Source: JADJEK01 sp052034255
GTDB lineage: Bacteria; Planctomycetota; B15-G4; JADJEK01
Length of the DNA stretch: 64,000 nucleotides
Assembly: GCA_052034255.1 (NCBI GenBank)
Contig: JBPOIU010000007.1
Coordinates: 1 to 64,000, forward strand
Direction of reading: 5' to 3'
Made by a program: the position numbers and the translations under genes. Below, piece after piece: positions 1-9,227 of the stretch. The number at the start of each line of letters is the position of its first letter. The stretch's first letter is position 1. A model generated the notes under the pieces. That model saw only the letters and a list, made by a program, of their open reading frames with translations, searched no databases and was not told the DNA's origin.

Positions 1-560
1 CGCCATCGCCCTGCAGGCTCGTGCAAAGCGGTACCGCCTTCGGCGTCTTCTCGATGGGGCCCGGGGCCTTCGGCCCCCTTCCTCGCGTGCACCAGGCTCG
101 TTCCGTCGAGATGGCCGTCGGCGTCGACGCCGAGCAGTTCGAGCACCGTCGGCACGATGTCGAGATTCTCGGTCAGTCCGGGATGCACGAACCCGCGCGG
201 CACTCCGGGCCCCGCGACGATCAGCGGGGTGCGCAACAGGACCTCCGTCAGCCCCGCGTTATGCCCGCGCTTGAAGCGTGCCATCGCGTCGGTCGCTTCC
301 TTCGCGCTCAACGCCGACGGTGTCTCCTCGTGCTCGAACAGCGTCTCCCCGTGGTCCGCGGCGATGACGACCAAAGTGCGTTCGAGGCGCCCTGCGCGCT
401 TCAGCAACTCCAACACCGCAGCCAACCGCGCGTCCGCCTGATGGACCTCACCGTCGTCGCGTCCGCACACGCCGGCCGACGCGACGAGGTCGATCGTCGG
501 ACTCGTGGGCCGATCGGCGCCGTGACGGTGCAATCGATCCGCACGGAGCGCATCGATCAC
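1..560 (-). CDS. Sulfatase/alkaline-phosphatase superfamily fragment, runs off left edge, core apparently missing
   Basis: The frame is open from a stop at 630-632 to the left edge; a GTG at 558-560 is the only plausible start. The product has the metal-site motif ADHGE, then a typical C-terminal stretch ending in the left edge. Upstream it carries what looks like the family N-terminal signature (VIDALRADRL, then TSPTID), but only about 15 residues later it joins the DGEVHQADARL helix that normally lies some 200 residues further on. The segment with the nucleophile is therefore absent. Seen: motif order and spacing. Known: related full-length enzymes at 43-50 kb in this window have the intervening domain. 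Inference: an internally deleted gene or an assembly join. It is probably exported in intact form, but no signal peptide is visible here. Confidence 0.6.
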   Translation of the reverse strand, partial: MIDALRADRLHRHGADRPTSPTIDLVASAGVCGRDDGEVHQADARLAAVLELLKRAGRLERTLVVIAADHGETLFEHEETPSALSAKEATDAMARFKRGHNAGLTEVLLRTPLIVAGPGVPRGFVHPGLTENLDIVPTVLELLGVDADGHLDGTSLVHARKGAEGPGPHREDAEGGTALHEPAGRW

Positions 561-629
561 GCACTCGAGAAGGCGGTCGTCTCGTGTGGGAGAGACTCGA
601 CGATTCTGAAACCGCGCTGGCGGACTCGA

Positions 630-1622
630 TCAGGCCTCGTGGTCCGGATCGTCCTCGCCCACGCGCGCGGGCAGCGCGTGCTCGCAATCCGCGACTTCGG
701 GCAACGCGGCGCGAAGCACGATCGACTCCCGGCGTGGCGGTTCGTGCGACGGAGTCGAGGGTTCGACGCGCGGGCCGACCCAGACTCGACGCGCGGAGAC
801 GGGGCGGTTCGACGAGGCGCGAACGCGCGCGCCGATGCACCAACGGGTCGCGAGCGCGAACGAACACACCAACAACGCGCCGAGCGCCACCAACGGCAAC
901 GTCGTCGCCGCGAACATGCGCTCGATCGCGCGCGGTCCCGACGGCAACTCGACGCGCAGTGCCGCGAACTCGGCGTGGTCGTCCAACTCGAGCCGAAGGT
1001 CCGCGCCCGGTGCTCGCCGTGTCGTATGCACGGTCGCAGTCGGCAACACGAGCCGCATCGCTTCACCGTCGTGGGTCGGCGACGTTCGCGGCAACAACTG
1101 CCGCGCGTCGACGATGCCGATCACGCGGACTCCCGCATCGGCGTCGACCGCCAGCGGCAGCCACAAGCGTGTGGTCGTCCCGTCGTCCGCGCGCTCGGCG
1201 AGCGGCGCACGCCGCGGCGCCCCGCGCAGGAACCACGCCAGCGGATCGAACCCGTCCGCGTCAGGAGCGACGACGAAGCGCAGGCGCCCGTCCGGACCCG
1301 CGACCGCGAGGGCGGCGAGTCGCGGCGCTTCGGCGAGCAACGACTCGAGCATGCGCTCGAGTCGCGGCGATTGCGGTGGGTCGTCGAGCAAGCGGCGCGC
1401 GCACGTCGGGGCGGCTCGTTCGAGCAACGCCCGAAGCTCATCGACCCGATCGCGAACGGTCTCCGCGCCCATCGTCGCGTTGGTCACCAGTGCCGCGGTC
1501 GCGGCGCGCTCGACGTGGGCGCGCAACACCCACGTCGCCAACGGGAACACGATCGCGCTCGCCAACGCCGCGGCCGCGAGTGCGCGTGGGATCACGCGAA
1601 TGGTAGGTGCTCGTAATGCCAT
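630..1622 (-). CDS. Membrane protein with two TM segments around a periplasmic sensor-like domain
   Basis: A 330-residue protein starting at ATG 1622. An N-terminal hydrophobic segment (about residues 13-32) and a second one (about 228-250) flank a region of roughly 190 residues with a hydrophilic helix followed by beta-rich sequence. This arrangement resembles the CACHE-type extracytoplasmic part of sensor proteins. The C-terminal 75 residues are Arg/Pro-rich and show no kinase, HAMP or GGDEF motif, so there is no recognisable output domain. The stop lies directly upstream of, and in the same frame as, the sulfatase fragment. The family was not recognised; the sensor label is inference from topology only. 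Confidence 0.6.
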   Translation of the reverse strand: MALRAPTIRVIPRALAAAALASAIVFPLATWVLRAHVERAATAALVTNATMGAETVRDRVDELRALLERAAPTCARRLLDDPPQSPRLERMLESLLAEAPRLAALAVAGPDGRLRFVVAPDADGFDPLAWFLRGAPRRAPLAERADDGTTTRLWLPLAVDADAGVRVIGIVDARQLLPRTSPTHDGEAMRLVLPTATVHTTRRAPGADLRLELDDHAEFAALRVELPSGPRAIERMFAATTLPLVALGALLVCSFALATRWCIGARVRASSNRPVSARRVWVGPRVEPSTPSHEPPRRESIVLRAALPEVADCEHALPARVGEDDPDHEA

Positions 1623-1718
1623 CGACGGAAGGCCCCCGAAGGGCTGTCCATCGGTTGGACTCGCGTTCGGACTGAAGGCGACGTTTCCGAGTCCGGCGCG
1701 CGAGGAGCTCGCAACTTC

Positions 1719-2630
1719 TTACGGGTTATGGCCTTCGAACATCGAGCGCGCGAATTCCTTGGGGTCGAACGGCTCGAGGTCGTCCGCCTGTTCGCCGACG
1801 CCGATGAACTTCACCGGCACGCCGACGCGTTCGCGGATGCCGACGACGGCTCCGCCCTTCGCCGATCCGTCGAGCTTCGCGACGATCAGGCCGGTCACGG
1901 GGACCGCCGCCTTGAACTTCTCGGCCTGCTGGATCGCATTCTGTCCCGTCGTCGCGTCGAGCACGAGCAGCACGTCGTGCGGCGCGCCCGGGATGCGCTT
2001 GCCGAGCACCCGGCTGATCTTCGACAGCTCTTGCATCAGGTGGGCCTGCGTCACCAGTCGACCCGCCGTGTCGACGAGCAGCACGTCCGCCTTGTCGGTC
2101 GCCGCGCGCTCCGCGGCGTCGAAGGCGACGGCCGCAGGGTCCGCTCCGGCTTTGCCGCGCACCAAGGTCGCGCCGACGCGGTCGGCCCAAATCTGGAGTT
2201 GTTCCGCAGCCGCGGCGCGGAACGTGTCGCCCGCGCCGATGACGACACGCTTGCCTTGCTGCGTGAAGTGCCGCGCGAGCTTCGCGATCGTCGTCGTCTT
2301 GCCGCTGCCGTTCACGCCGACCATCAGCACGACCGTCGGCGGGACACCGCGCAGCTCGAGTTCCGAGCGTTCGCCGAGGCGATCCTCGATCTCCTTGCGC
2401 AAGAAGACCATGACGTCGTCGGTGGTCTTGATCTCGCGCAGCTTGTACGCCTTGCGCGCCTTCTCGATCATCTCCGTCGCACTCGGCCCGAGATCCGCCG
2501 TGTACAGCGTCTCTTCCAGTCGATCGAGCGTTTCGTCGTCGAGATCGCGGCCGATCGACAACACCGTGCGCAATCCGAGCGACAGCGCGTCGCGGGTCTT
2601 CTTCAGGCCTTCGAACAGCTTCTTGAACAT
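1719..2630 (-). CDS. ftsY: Signal recognition particle receptor FtsY
   Basis: SRP receptor GTPase that docks the SRP-ribosome complex at the inner membrane. The 303-residue product is essentially the NG domain. A four-helix N region (about 1-85) is followed by the P-loop GVNGSGKT (105-112), DTAGR (187-191) and the AKLDGSAKGG specificity motif (251-260). The acidic A domain of Escherichia coli FtsY is absent, as in many bacteria. Start is ATG 2630. It lies 11 bases downstream of nusB in a ribH-nusB-ftsY run, so it is probably co-transcribed with them. Confidence 0.97.
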   Translation of the reverse strand: MFKKLFEGLKKTRDALSLGLRTVLSIGRDLDDETLDRLEETLYTADLGPSATEMIEKARKAYKLREIKTTDDVMVFLRKEIEDRLGERSELELRGVPPTVVLMVGVNGSGKTTTIAKLARHFTQQGKRVVIGAGDTFRAAAAEQLQIWADRVGATLVRGKAGADPAAVAFDAAERAATDKADVLLVDTAGRLVTQAHLMQELSKISRVLGKRIPGAPHDVLLVLDATTGQNAIQQAEKFKAAVPVTGLIVAKLDGSAKGGAVVGIRERVGVPVKFIGVGEQADDLEPFDPKEFARSMFEGHNP

Positions 2631-2641
2631 CGGCGCGCGTC

Positions 2642-3139
2642 TCAGTCGTCAGCGGCGTGCGCGACGTCGTCGATTTCGCCATCCGGCTCGACGGCGCCTT
2701 GCGCCGGCGCGCGCGCCTTGTCCGGGTCGAGCCCGTGATTCGCGCGGATCTTGTCGAGCAATGCGTTGACGAAGCCGCCCGATTCCGCGGTGGAGAAGCG
2801 CTTCGCCAATTCGATCGCTTCGTTCAGCGTGACGCGCGGCGGGATGTCGCCGCGATGCAGCATCTCGTAGACCGCGAGTCGCAGGATGTTGCGATCGACC
2901 ACGGCGATGCGGTGGAAGTCCCAGTTCTTCGCGACGCGCTTGATCTCGGCGTCGATCGCGGCGGTGTGCTCCATGCAGCCGGTCGCGATGTCGGCCGCGA
3001 ACGCGCGGATCCGCGCGTCGTTGGTCTGCGTCTCGAGCCAGGCGGCGAGGTTCTCGGAGTCGTCGGCGCCGCGCAGATCGACCGTGTAAAGATGTTGCAG
3101 CGCGAGTTCTCTCGCGCGCGTTCGCTTGCGAATGGCCAC
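2642..3139 (-). CDS. nusB: Transcription antitermination factor NusB
   Basis: A 165-residue all-helical NusB. The N-terminal Arg-rich RTRARELALQHLY helix and the DRNILRLAVYEML and TLNEAIELAKRFS segments are characteristic. NusB binds boxA RNA with S10 (NusE) and supports rRNA antitermination. The start is GTG 3139, only 2 bases after the ribH stop, which indicates translational coupling. The ribH-nusB pairing is widely conserved in bacteria. The C-terminal 25 residues are an acidic tail beyond the usual domain. Confidence 0.96.
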   Translation of the reverse strand: MAIRKRTRARELALQHLYTVDLRGADDSENLAAWLETQTNDARIRAFAADIATGCMEHTAAIDAEIKRVAKNWDFHRIAVVDRNILRLAVYEMLHRGDIPPRVTLNEAIELAKRFSTAESGGFVNALLDKIRANHGLDPDKARAPAQGAVEPDGEIDDVAHAADD

Positions 3140-3141
3140 GT

Positions 3142-3630
3142 TCAGCGCTTCCGAATTCGTTCGAGGAGGAGTGCGGTCTCGATCGCCGCGGCCGCCGCTT
3201 CGGCGCCCTTGTTCGACGTGTCGTCCTTGGCGCGCTGCAGGGCTTGCGCGTGCGTCTTCGTCGTCAGCACGCCGAACGCGACCGGAATGCCGGCATCGAG
3301 TCCGGCGCGCATCAGGCCCGAAGCCGTCTGTTCGCAGACGTATTGATAATGATCGGTGTCGCCCTGGATGACGCAGCCGAGCGCGACGACGGCGTCGACT
3401 CGACCCGACTTCGCGAGCGCGCGGGCGACCAGCGGCAGTTCGAAACAGCCCGGGACTTCGTGCACGACGACGCGCTTGCTCTTGACGCCGAGTTCCGCCA
3501 GCGCTTTCGCGGCGCCACGCAGCAGGCCGGCCGTGACGTCCGCGTTGTAACGCGCGACCAGCACGCCGACGCGCAACTTCGTCGCCTCGGCATTGCGTGC
3601 CGGACGCGGATTCGGAGCTCGCTTACCCAC
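3142..3630 (-). CDS. ribH: 6,7-dimethyl-8-ribityllumazine synthase
   Basis: Penultimate enzyme of riboflavin synthesis; it condenses 5-amino-6-ribitylaminouracil with 3,4-dihydroxy-2-butanone 4-phosphate. With the GTG start at 3630 it has 162 residues, the usual length. Visible motifs are VARYNADV (25-32), VPGCFELP (59-66), the catalytic-His segment GDTDHYQYV (90-98, His94) and PVAFGVLTT (116-124). The same frame is open further upstream, but that would overlap the 3' end of the protease gene; the GTG has a purine-rich AAGG ahead of it. The Cys in VPGCFELP replaces the more usual Ala. No other rib gene lies nearby. Confidence 0.95.
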   Translation of the reverse strand: MGKRAPNPRPARNAEATKLRVGVLVARYNADVTAGLLRGAAKALAELGVKSKRVVVHEVPGCFELPLVARALAKSGRVDAVVALGCVIQGDTDHYQYVCEQTASGLMRAGLDAGIPVAFGVLTTKTHAQALQRAKDDTSNKGAEAAAAAIETALLLERIRKR

Positions 3631-3653
3631 GGTGCGCCTTCGTTCGTTCGCGG

Positions 3654-4601
3654 TCAGTTCTTCGGAGCGTCGGTCTTCGGACGGCGCGGCGGCGGGCTGT
3701 AACGCACGCCGTTGTTCGGATTGTCGCGGTCGTACGAGAACGCGTCCCGGTTCTCGATGAAGTGCTTCACGTAATCGATCGGGATCGCGAAGTTCAGGCC
3801 TTCCGAGAACAGTCGCTTCCACGAGTTGACGCCGACCACTTCACCCTTGCTGTTGAACAGCGGTCCGCCCGAGTTGCCCGGGTTCAGCGCGGTGGTGGTC
3901 TGGATGTAGACCATTCCGTTCGCGGCGCGGTTCTTGATCGACACGATGCCTTGCGACACCGAACGCTCCATCCCCTGCGGTGACCCGACGGCGAACACGG
4001 TCTGGCCGACGGAGACGTCCTCGATCTTGCCGAGGTGGACCTTCTGCAACTTGTCGTCGCCGAGTTCCTTCTCGTCGATCTTCAGTAGCGCCAAGTCGAC
4101 GACCGGATTCATCGCGACGAGCTTCACCTTCTCGTAGACCTTCTTGTCGATCTGGCCGTCGGTCAGGGTCTTGTAGACCGTCACCGAGATGTCGACCTCG
4201 CCCTGGACCACGTGGTTGTTCGTGATGACGTAGCCGTCCTCGCGAATGATGAAGCCCGAGCCGAGACCGCTCGTCGTCTTCACCATGACGACGCCGTCGC
4301 CGACCTTCTTCACGCACTCCTTGACCGAGAGTTCGACGAGCTGCGCTTCGGACCACAGGCCCTTGTTCGTCTCGGCGCCTTCTTGCGGAGCGGCTTCGGT
4401 CTTCGACAGATCCTTGCGCGCGGTGATGTCGGCGATCGGGATCTCGAGCACCGTGAAGCCGATGTCGACGAAGACCTTGTCGGCGGTCTCCTTCAGCACT
4501 TCGCCGCGGACGACCTTGCCGTCGGCGAGCGTGATTTCCTCGACGGCGAACGCGGTCGACGTCAGAGCGGTCAGAGCGAGGGCGAGTGCGATGGCGCGCA
4601 T
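3654..4601 (-). CDS. Exported trypsin-like serine protease (HtrA/DegP-type, no PDZ)
   Basis: A 315-residue protein from ATG 4601, preceded by GGAG at good spacing. A longer TTG start at 4616 lacks support. A signal peptide (about 1-19, ending in AFA) is followed by a small beta-rich domain (about 20-60). The S1C protease domain has catalytic His130 (ITNNHVV), Asp169 (DLALLKI) and Ser244 (NPGNSGGP). No PDZ domain follows, only a short Pro/Arg-rich tail, so substrate recognition must differ from DegP. It is probably periplasmic. The gene lies 23 bases upstream of ribH on the same strand and may share its transcript. Confidence 0.9.
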   Translation of the reverse strand: MRAIALALALTALTSTAFAVEEITLADGKVVRGEVLKETADKVFVDIGFTVLEIPIADITARKDLSKTEAAPQEGAETNKGLWSEAQLVELSVKECVKKVGDGVVMVKTTSGLGSGFIIREDGYVITNNHVVQGEVDISVTVYKTLTDGQIDKKVYEKVKLVAMNPVVDLALLKIDEKELGDDKLQKVHLGKIEDVSVGQTVFAVGSPQGMERSVSQGIVSIKNRAANGMVYIQTTTALNPGNSGGPLFNSKGEVVGVNSWKRLFSEGLNFAIPIDYVKHFIENRDAFSYDRDNPNNGVRYSPPPRRPKTDAPKN

Positions 4602-4809
4602 GAAAAGTCTCCGCAAGCGACGAAGCGGCGGATTCTAAGCCGGCGACGGAGGCCTGCCGGTTGAAAAAGTCCGTGCGGCGGGGCCCGCGCGGGAAGTGCG
4701 GGGCTCGTTCCGGGCGCGGCGTCGGCCACCTTTTCTCGGCGGGGTCGACCGACTAGTCTCTCCGGACTTGGATTCGGTCTCGAACCCGACTGGATTGGGA
4801 AACCTCCGC

Positions 4810-7173
4810 ATGCATACGACGCGTTCGCGCTCGCTCGTCCGGGCGAGCATCCTGGCCACCGTCTCCGTCGTCGCCGGTTCCGCGCTGTACGCGCGGCAGG
4901 ACGGCGGCGAGACCGAGACGTGGAACGAGCTGCACCGCGACTACGGGTTCAGCGGCATCATCAACTCGAAGGTCAACGAGGGCCTCAGCGATCTGACGGT
5001 CGCCGACGTCGACGACGACGGTCGCAAGGACATCGTCACCGTGAACAACGGACGCTCGAAGATCGAGTTCCTGATCCAGCGCGCTCCCGGCGACGCCGGC
5101 GCGTCCGATCCGAAGCTCGAGTCGACCGGTAACGTCACCAACGAGCTGCCCGACGAGGCGTTCTTCAAGCGCGACAGCTACGCGACCGAGGAACAAGTCA
5201 GCGCGATCGCGATCGGCGACGTCGACGGGGACGGCAAGGCCGAGCTCCTGTACTGCGGCGACTCGGGCAAGTTGTCGGTGGTGTCGAAGGACGACAAGGG
5301 CGCGTTCACGCGCGCGGTGCGCTTCGACGTCGAGAACCTGTCGGCGTCGGGACGCGCGATCACGGTCGTCGACGTCGACGCCGACGGCAAGAACGACGTG
5401 GTCGTGCTCGGCAAGGAGACCACGTACTTCTTCAAGCAGACCGACAAGGGCCGGCTCGAAGAGGCGTTGAAGTTGCCGAACGCGCAGAAGGACCCGGGAG
5501 CGCTGTACGTGTGCGAACTCGACGGCGACGGTCGCGTCGATCTCGTCTACGTCGTGCCGGGCACCGAATGGCCGTTCCGCTGGCGTTTCGGCAAGGGCGC
5601 GTTCGCGTTCGGCCCCGAGCTGACCTCGCGCTTCGCCGAGGTCCGTGCCTGGGAGGTCTCCGACCTCAACGGCGACAAGAAGGCCGACGTCGCGGCGATC
5701 CGCCGGCGCTCGGGCCGCGTGGCGACGTTGCGTCTCGCGACGAAGACGGTCGAAGGCGAACAAGGCTTCAAGCTGTCGTCCGTGCGCGTGGTGCCGTTCG
5801 AACCGATGAAGGACGCCGACAAGCGCGCCGACGTGCTCGCCGACGTCAATGGGGACGGTCGTCCCGAACTGGTGGTCGCCGAGCCTTCGGCCGCGCGCAT
5901 CGTGGTCTATTCGGACGTGCTCGCGGGTCAGCGCTTCGCTGCCTATCCGTCGATGAACGGAGTCACCACGCCGCGTGTCGGCGACGTCGACGGCGACGGC
6001 AAGGTCGACCTGATGGTCGCCGCGCAAGCCGAGGAAGCGATCGGCCAATGCGCGATCGGCGCGGACGGGAAGATCGCGTTCCCAACCGGCCTCGCGATCC
6101 CGGGCGGTCAGACGCTGCTCTCGCTCGAAGTCGTCGACCAGGACGGCGATGGCAAGGCGGAGACGTGGGCGATGCTCGCCGATGGCAAGGGCAGCAAGCG
6201 CAAGGTGTCGGTCGCGCGACTCGACGCGAAGGGCACGCCGAACCTGACGGTCGAGGTCGCCGACGTGAAGTCCGACCCGACCGATCTGCTGGTCGCGGAC
6301 ATCAACCGCGACGGCAAGAACGACTTGATGCTGTTCGTGAAGGGCGAGCTGCCGCGCATCTTCGGATGCAATGCGGACGGTCAGGGCTTCACCGACTTCG
6401 GCACCAAGGAGCTGCCGGGCATCGGCATCCTGAAGGGCGTCCCGAAGGCGGCGCTCGCGTACGGCGACGTCGACGGCGACGGCCAGAACGAGCTGCTCGT
6501 GCCGGGTCCGAACTTCGCGCGCTCGCTCTACTTCGGCGCCGACAAGCTGCCGAAGGTCGTGGCGCAGTACAACCTCGACTCACCGGCCGCGGAACTGACG
6601 AGCGCCGGCTTCGCCGATCTCGACGGCGACAAGAAGGCCGAAATCGTCGTCGTCGACAAGCGCGCCGCCGAACTCGTCGTGCTGAGCCAAGTCGACGGGG
6701 CAGCCAAAGAGCGCTTGCGCGTCGACCTCGGTGAACTCGCCGGCGCAAGCGTCCGTTTCGCGGACCTCGACGCGAACGGCTCGAACGACGTGCTGCTGGT
6801 CGCGAAGGACCGCTTCGGCATGATCCAGAACGGCGGCTCGGACGCGGTGCTCGAGACGATCGCGGACTTCGATCTGCCGATCAAGGACGGCTATCCGTTC
6901 GAGCTGACGCTCGGCGACGTCAACGGCAACGGCGAGACCGACGCCGTGTTCATCGAGAGCGCGCACCACTTGATCGCGATCGCGGCCGTTCGCGCCAATC
7001 GCATCGAGTACGCATTGAAGTTCCCCGTGTTCGAAGAGCGCATCTTCGACCGCGGCGACGGCGGTGGCCGCCCCGAGCCGCGCGAGATCGCGCTCGGCGA
7101 CGTCACTGGCGACGGCAAGAACGACATTGCGATCCTGGTCCACGACCGCGTCCTCGTCTACCCGCAGGAGTGA
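4810..7173 (+). CDS. Secreted FG-GAP/VCBS-repeat beta-propeller protein
   Basis: A 787-residue protein. ATG 4810 gives a basic N-terminus and a hydrophobic segment ending near SALYARQ, a probable signal peptide; the frame is open upstream but without a better start. The rest is a chain of about a dozen FG-GAP/VCBS units, each carrying a calcium loop of the DVDGDGK or DLNGDKK type (for example near residues 70, 135, 180, 225, 400 and 730). Such proteins fold as integrin-alpha-like propellers and sit outside the cytoplasm. No catalytic domain is seen. The next gene starts immediately after its stop, so the two are probably one operon. The ligand is unknown. Confidence 0.88.
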   Translation: MHTTRSRSLVRASILATVSVVAGSALYARQDGGETETWNELHRDYGFSGIINSKVNEGLSDLTVADVDDDGRKDIVTVNNGRSKIEFLIQRAPGDAGASDPKLESTGNVTNELPDEAFFKRDSYATEEQVSAIAIGDVDGDGKAELLYCGDSGKLSVVSKDDKGAFTRAVRFDVENLSASGRAITVVDVDADGKNDVVVLGKETTYFFKQTDKGRLEEALKLPNAQKDPGALYVCELDGDGRVDLVYVVPGTEWPFRWRFGKGAFAFGPELTSRFAEVRAWEVSDLNGDKKADVAAIRRRSGRVATLRLATKTVEGEQGFKLSSVRVVPFEPMKDADKRADVLADVNGDGRPELVVAEPSAARIVVYSDVLAGQRFAAYPSMNGVTTPRVGDVDGDGKVDLMVAAQAEEAIGQCAIGADGKIAFPTGLAIPGGQTLLSLEVVDQDGDGKAETWAMLADGKGSKRKVSVARLDAKGTPNLTVEVADVKSDPTDLLVADINRDGKNDLMLFVKGELPRIFGCNADGQGFTDFGTKELPGIGILKGVPKAALAYGDVDGDGQNELLVPGPNFARSLYFGADKLPKVVAQYNLDSPAAELTSAGFADLDGDKKAEIVVVDKRAAELVVLSQVDGAAKERLRVDLGELAGASVRFADLDANGSNDVLLVAKDRFGMIQNGGSDAVLETIADFDLPIKDGYPFELTLGDVNGNGETDAVFIESAHHLIAIAAVRANRIEYALKFPVFEERIFDRGDGGGRPEPREIALGDVTGDGKNDIAILVHDRVLVYPQE

Positions 7174-7178
7174 GCCCC

Positions 7179-8975
7179 ATGCGTCCACGTTCCACGTTCC
7201 TCGCGGGGTTCTGCCTCGCCGTCGCCGGATTCGCACCGGCCGTCGCCGCCCAGGGTTTCGAACGCATGTTGCCCGACGGCACCGTCGCGTTCGTCGGGAT
7301 CGACGATCTCGCGAAGATGCGCGAGGGCTTCTCGACCTCGAAGTTCGGCGACCTCTGGCGCGACGAAGCGTGCGCGCCGATGCGCGAGGCGGCGACGGGC
7401 TGGCTCGAACTCATGTCCGAGATGATGGTGCGCGAGGCCGGCTACGACCCGTTCGCGTTGCTCGACGCGGTCAAGGGTCCGCTAGGCGTCGCCGTGCTCG
7501 AACTCACCGAGCCGCAGAAGACCGGAGAGCAGTCGGTCACGATGGGCGGCGCGTTCTGCGTGCTCGCGGACGTCGGTGACGGCGGCGAAGCCGTGCTCGC
7601 GCAGATCGAGCGCGCGCTCGAGAAAGCCGCGACGAACGGCAAGTTCACGCGCAGCGCCGAGACGGCGGGCGACGTCGAAGTGACCGTGCTGGACTTCGGC
7701 GATCTGCAAGACGAAGACCGCATGCAAGTGCGCTTCGGCTTGGCCGGGAACGTGTTCGTCTCCGTGATCACGTCGGCGAGTCTCGCCGATCGCGATCACT
7801 TCGGTTCGATCGTCGAACGCCTGAGCGCCGCTCCCGACGACGCGTTGGTCGACGGCGACGCGTTCTCGCGGTCGTTGGCGGCCGACGAGCGCGTCGGCAT
7901 GCGCGCGTTCGTCGACACCCCGGCGCTGGTGTCGCGGGTGCGAGCTCTGATGGCGCTCGAGGGCTTGGATCCGGAGAAGGAGAAGGTCCTCGAAGGACTC
8001 GGTCTCGATGGACTCGGCGTGATCTCGATGTTCTCGGAGAACGTCGTCAGCGCCGGGGAATCGCAGGCGCGACTCGATTGGAGCGGCCAGGGGGCGATCG
8101 TGTCGTGCTTGACCGCGCTGCTGCCGGCGGGCGAGCCCGCACTGCTCGAACTCGTTCCGGAAGCGGCGGTGGAGGCGTACGACCTCCACCTCGACCTGAA
8201 GGCCGGCTTCGAACGCATCACGGCGACGATGAAGGATCTCGGCGCCATCACCGAGGAAGAGCTGAATCTCAACTTGGCGATGGCCGAGCAAGAGATGGGT
8301 CTGTCGATCCGGGACGATCTGCTCGCGAACCTCGGGCACGAGGTCGCGTGGTTCACCGCCCCGGTCGAGGACGAGCTGCAAGGTCTGCCCGGTACCGAGG
8401 ACTCACCGAGCAACTTCGCGGTCGTCGTGCGCCTCGCCGACGGCAAGAAGCTGGCGACGCTCGTCGACGACCTGTTGACGAAGTCCGGCATGGCCGCGGG
8501 TCGCAAGCGCACGGATTTCCAAGGGGTCAACATCGACACGCTGCCGGTCCCGGGCGTGGGCGCCGCGAACTTCGCGTTCACCGACGAACTGCTCGTGTTC
8601 TCGCTGTCGTCGGAGCTGGTGCAAGCCGTGCTGCGTCGCTCCGCGGGCAGCAGTGAACTGCCGAACCTGCTCGGCAACGAGGACGTCGCGGAACTGCTCG
8701 ACGCGATGCCGAAGACGGCGAGCACGTTCATCGTCACCGAGGAAGCCGCGCGCATCAAATCGGTCGCGGCGGTCCTGCGGGCGACGATCGGTGCAATGCC
8801 GGCGATGGTGCGTGACGATGTCGAGAACGTCGACGCCGACACCAAGCGCATGGTGGAGCTGATGCGAAAGTTCGAGATCCCGAGCGACGAAGTCATCGAG
8901 AAGCACATCAGCGGCTACGGCGTCAACACGGTCGTGGTCGGCTCGGACGGCGTCCGCTTCCACGCGAAACAGTGA
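7179..8975 (+). CDS. Exported protein of unknown function (598 aa)
   Basis: Start is ATG 7179, with AGGAG nine bases upstream (the AGGAG overlaps the previous stop); a GTG at 7170 is possible but less well placed. A signal peptide ends near residue 24 (PAVAAQ). The remainder is an acidic alpha/beta protein containing several 'LPDGTVAFVGIDD'-like and 'LFVSVITSASLADRD'-like segments. These resemble planctomycete proteins that estimate some cell-surface quantity, but no catalytic or cofactor motif was found. The family was not recognised. It is likely co-transcribed with the FG-GAP protein and may act with it outside the cytoplasm (inference). Confidence 0.75.
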   Translation: MRPRSTFLAGFCLAVAGFAPAVAAQGFERMLPDGTVAFVGIDDLAKMREGFSTSKFGDLWRDEACAPMREAATGWLELMSEMMVREAGYDPFALLDAVKGPLGVAVLELTEPQKTGEQSVTMGGAFCVLADVGDGGEAVLAQIERALEKAATNGKFTRSAETAGDVEVTVLDFGDLQDEDRMQVRFGLAGNVFVSVITSASLADRDHFGSIVERLSAAPDDALVDGDAFSRSLAADERVGMRAFVDTPALVSRVRALMALEGLDPEKEKVLEGLGLDGLGVISMFSENVVSAGESQARLDWSGQGAIVSCLTALLPAGEPALLELVPEAAVEAYDLHLDLKAGFERITATMKDLGAITEEELNLNLAMAEQEMGLSIRDDLLANLGHEVAWFTAPVEDELQGLPGTEDSPSNFAVVVRLADGKKLATLVDDLLTKSGMAAGRKRTDFQGVNIDTLPVPGVGAANFAFTDELLVFSLSSELVQAVLRRSAGSSELPNLLGNEDVAELLDAMPKTASTFIVTEEAARIKSVAAVLRATIGAMPAMVRDDVENVDADTKRMVELMRKFEIPSDEVIEKHISGYGVNTVVVGSDGVRFHAKQ

Positions 8976-9042
8976 CGCGTGGGTTCGCGCGCCGACGATT
9001 GAGACGCGGCGCGCGAACTCCTACACTCCCCGCACCAAATCG

Positions 9043-9119
9043 GCACCCGTAGCTCAATTGGATAGAGTGTCGCCCTCCGAAGGCGAAGGTTTCGCGTTCG
9101 ACTCGCGACGGGTGCACCA
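9043..9119 (+). tRNA. tRNA-Arg (anticodon CCG)
   Basis: The cloverleaf was folded by eye. Acceptor GCACCCG pairs with CGGGTGC (9109-9115); D stem GCTC; anticodon stem TCGCC/GGCGA with loop CTCCGAA, giving anticodon CCG for CGG codons; T stem TCGCG/CGCGA around TTCGACT. The CCA end is encoded (9117-9119). A terminator follows ten bases later. Confidence 0.95.
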
Positions 9120-9128
9120 AACGAAGAA

Positions 9129-9163
9129 CGAGCCCCGCACGTCCATCGGACGCGCGGGGCTCG
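9129..9163. terminator. Bidirectional intrinsic terminator
   Basis: A 10-bp GC-rich stem, CGAGCCCCGC (9129-9138) with GCGGGGCTCG (9154-9163), further extended by GTCC/GGAC around ATC. It is followed on the plus strand by TCGCCTTTT and on the minus strand by TTCTTCGTTT. It ends the tRNA-Arg transcript and can also serve the metalloprotease gene converging from the right. Confidence 0.85.
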
Positions 9164-9227
9164 TCGCCTTTTCCGACCGAGAGAACGAGCGTCGATCGAC
9201 TCGACGTCCGCGCTCACTCGATGCGTG

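Noticed and set aside
3142..4809. FMN riboswitch upstream of ribH
   Set aside because: The 23-base gap between protease and ribH is too short and shows no RFN-like conserved segments.
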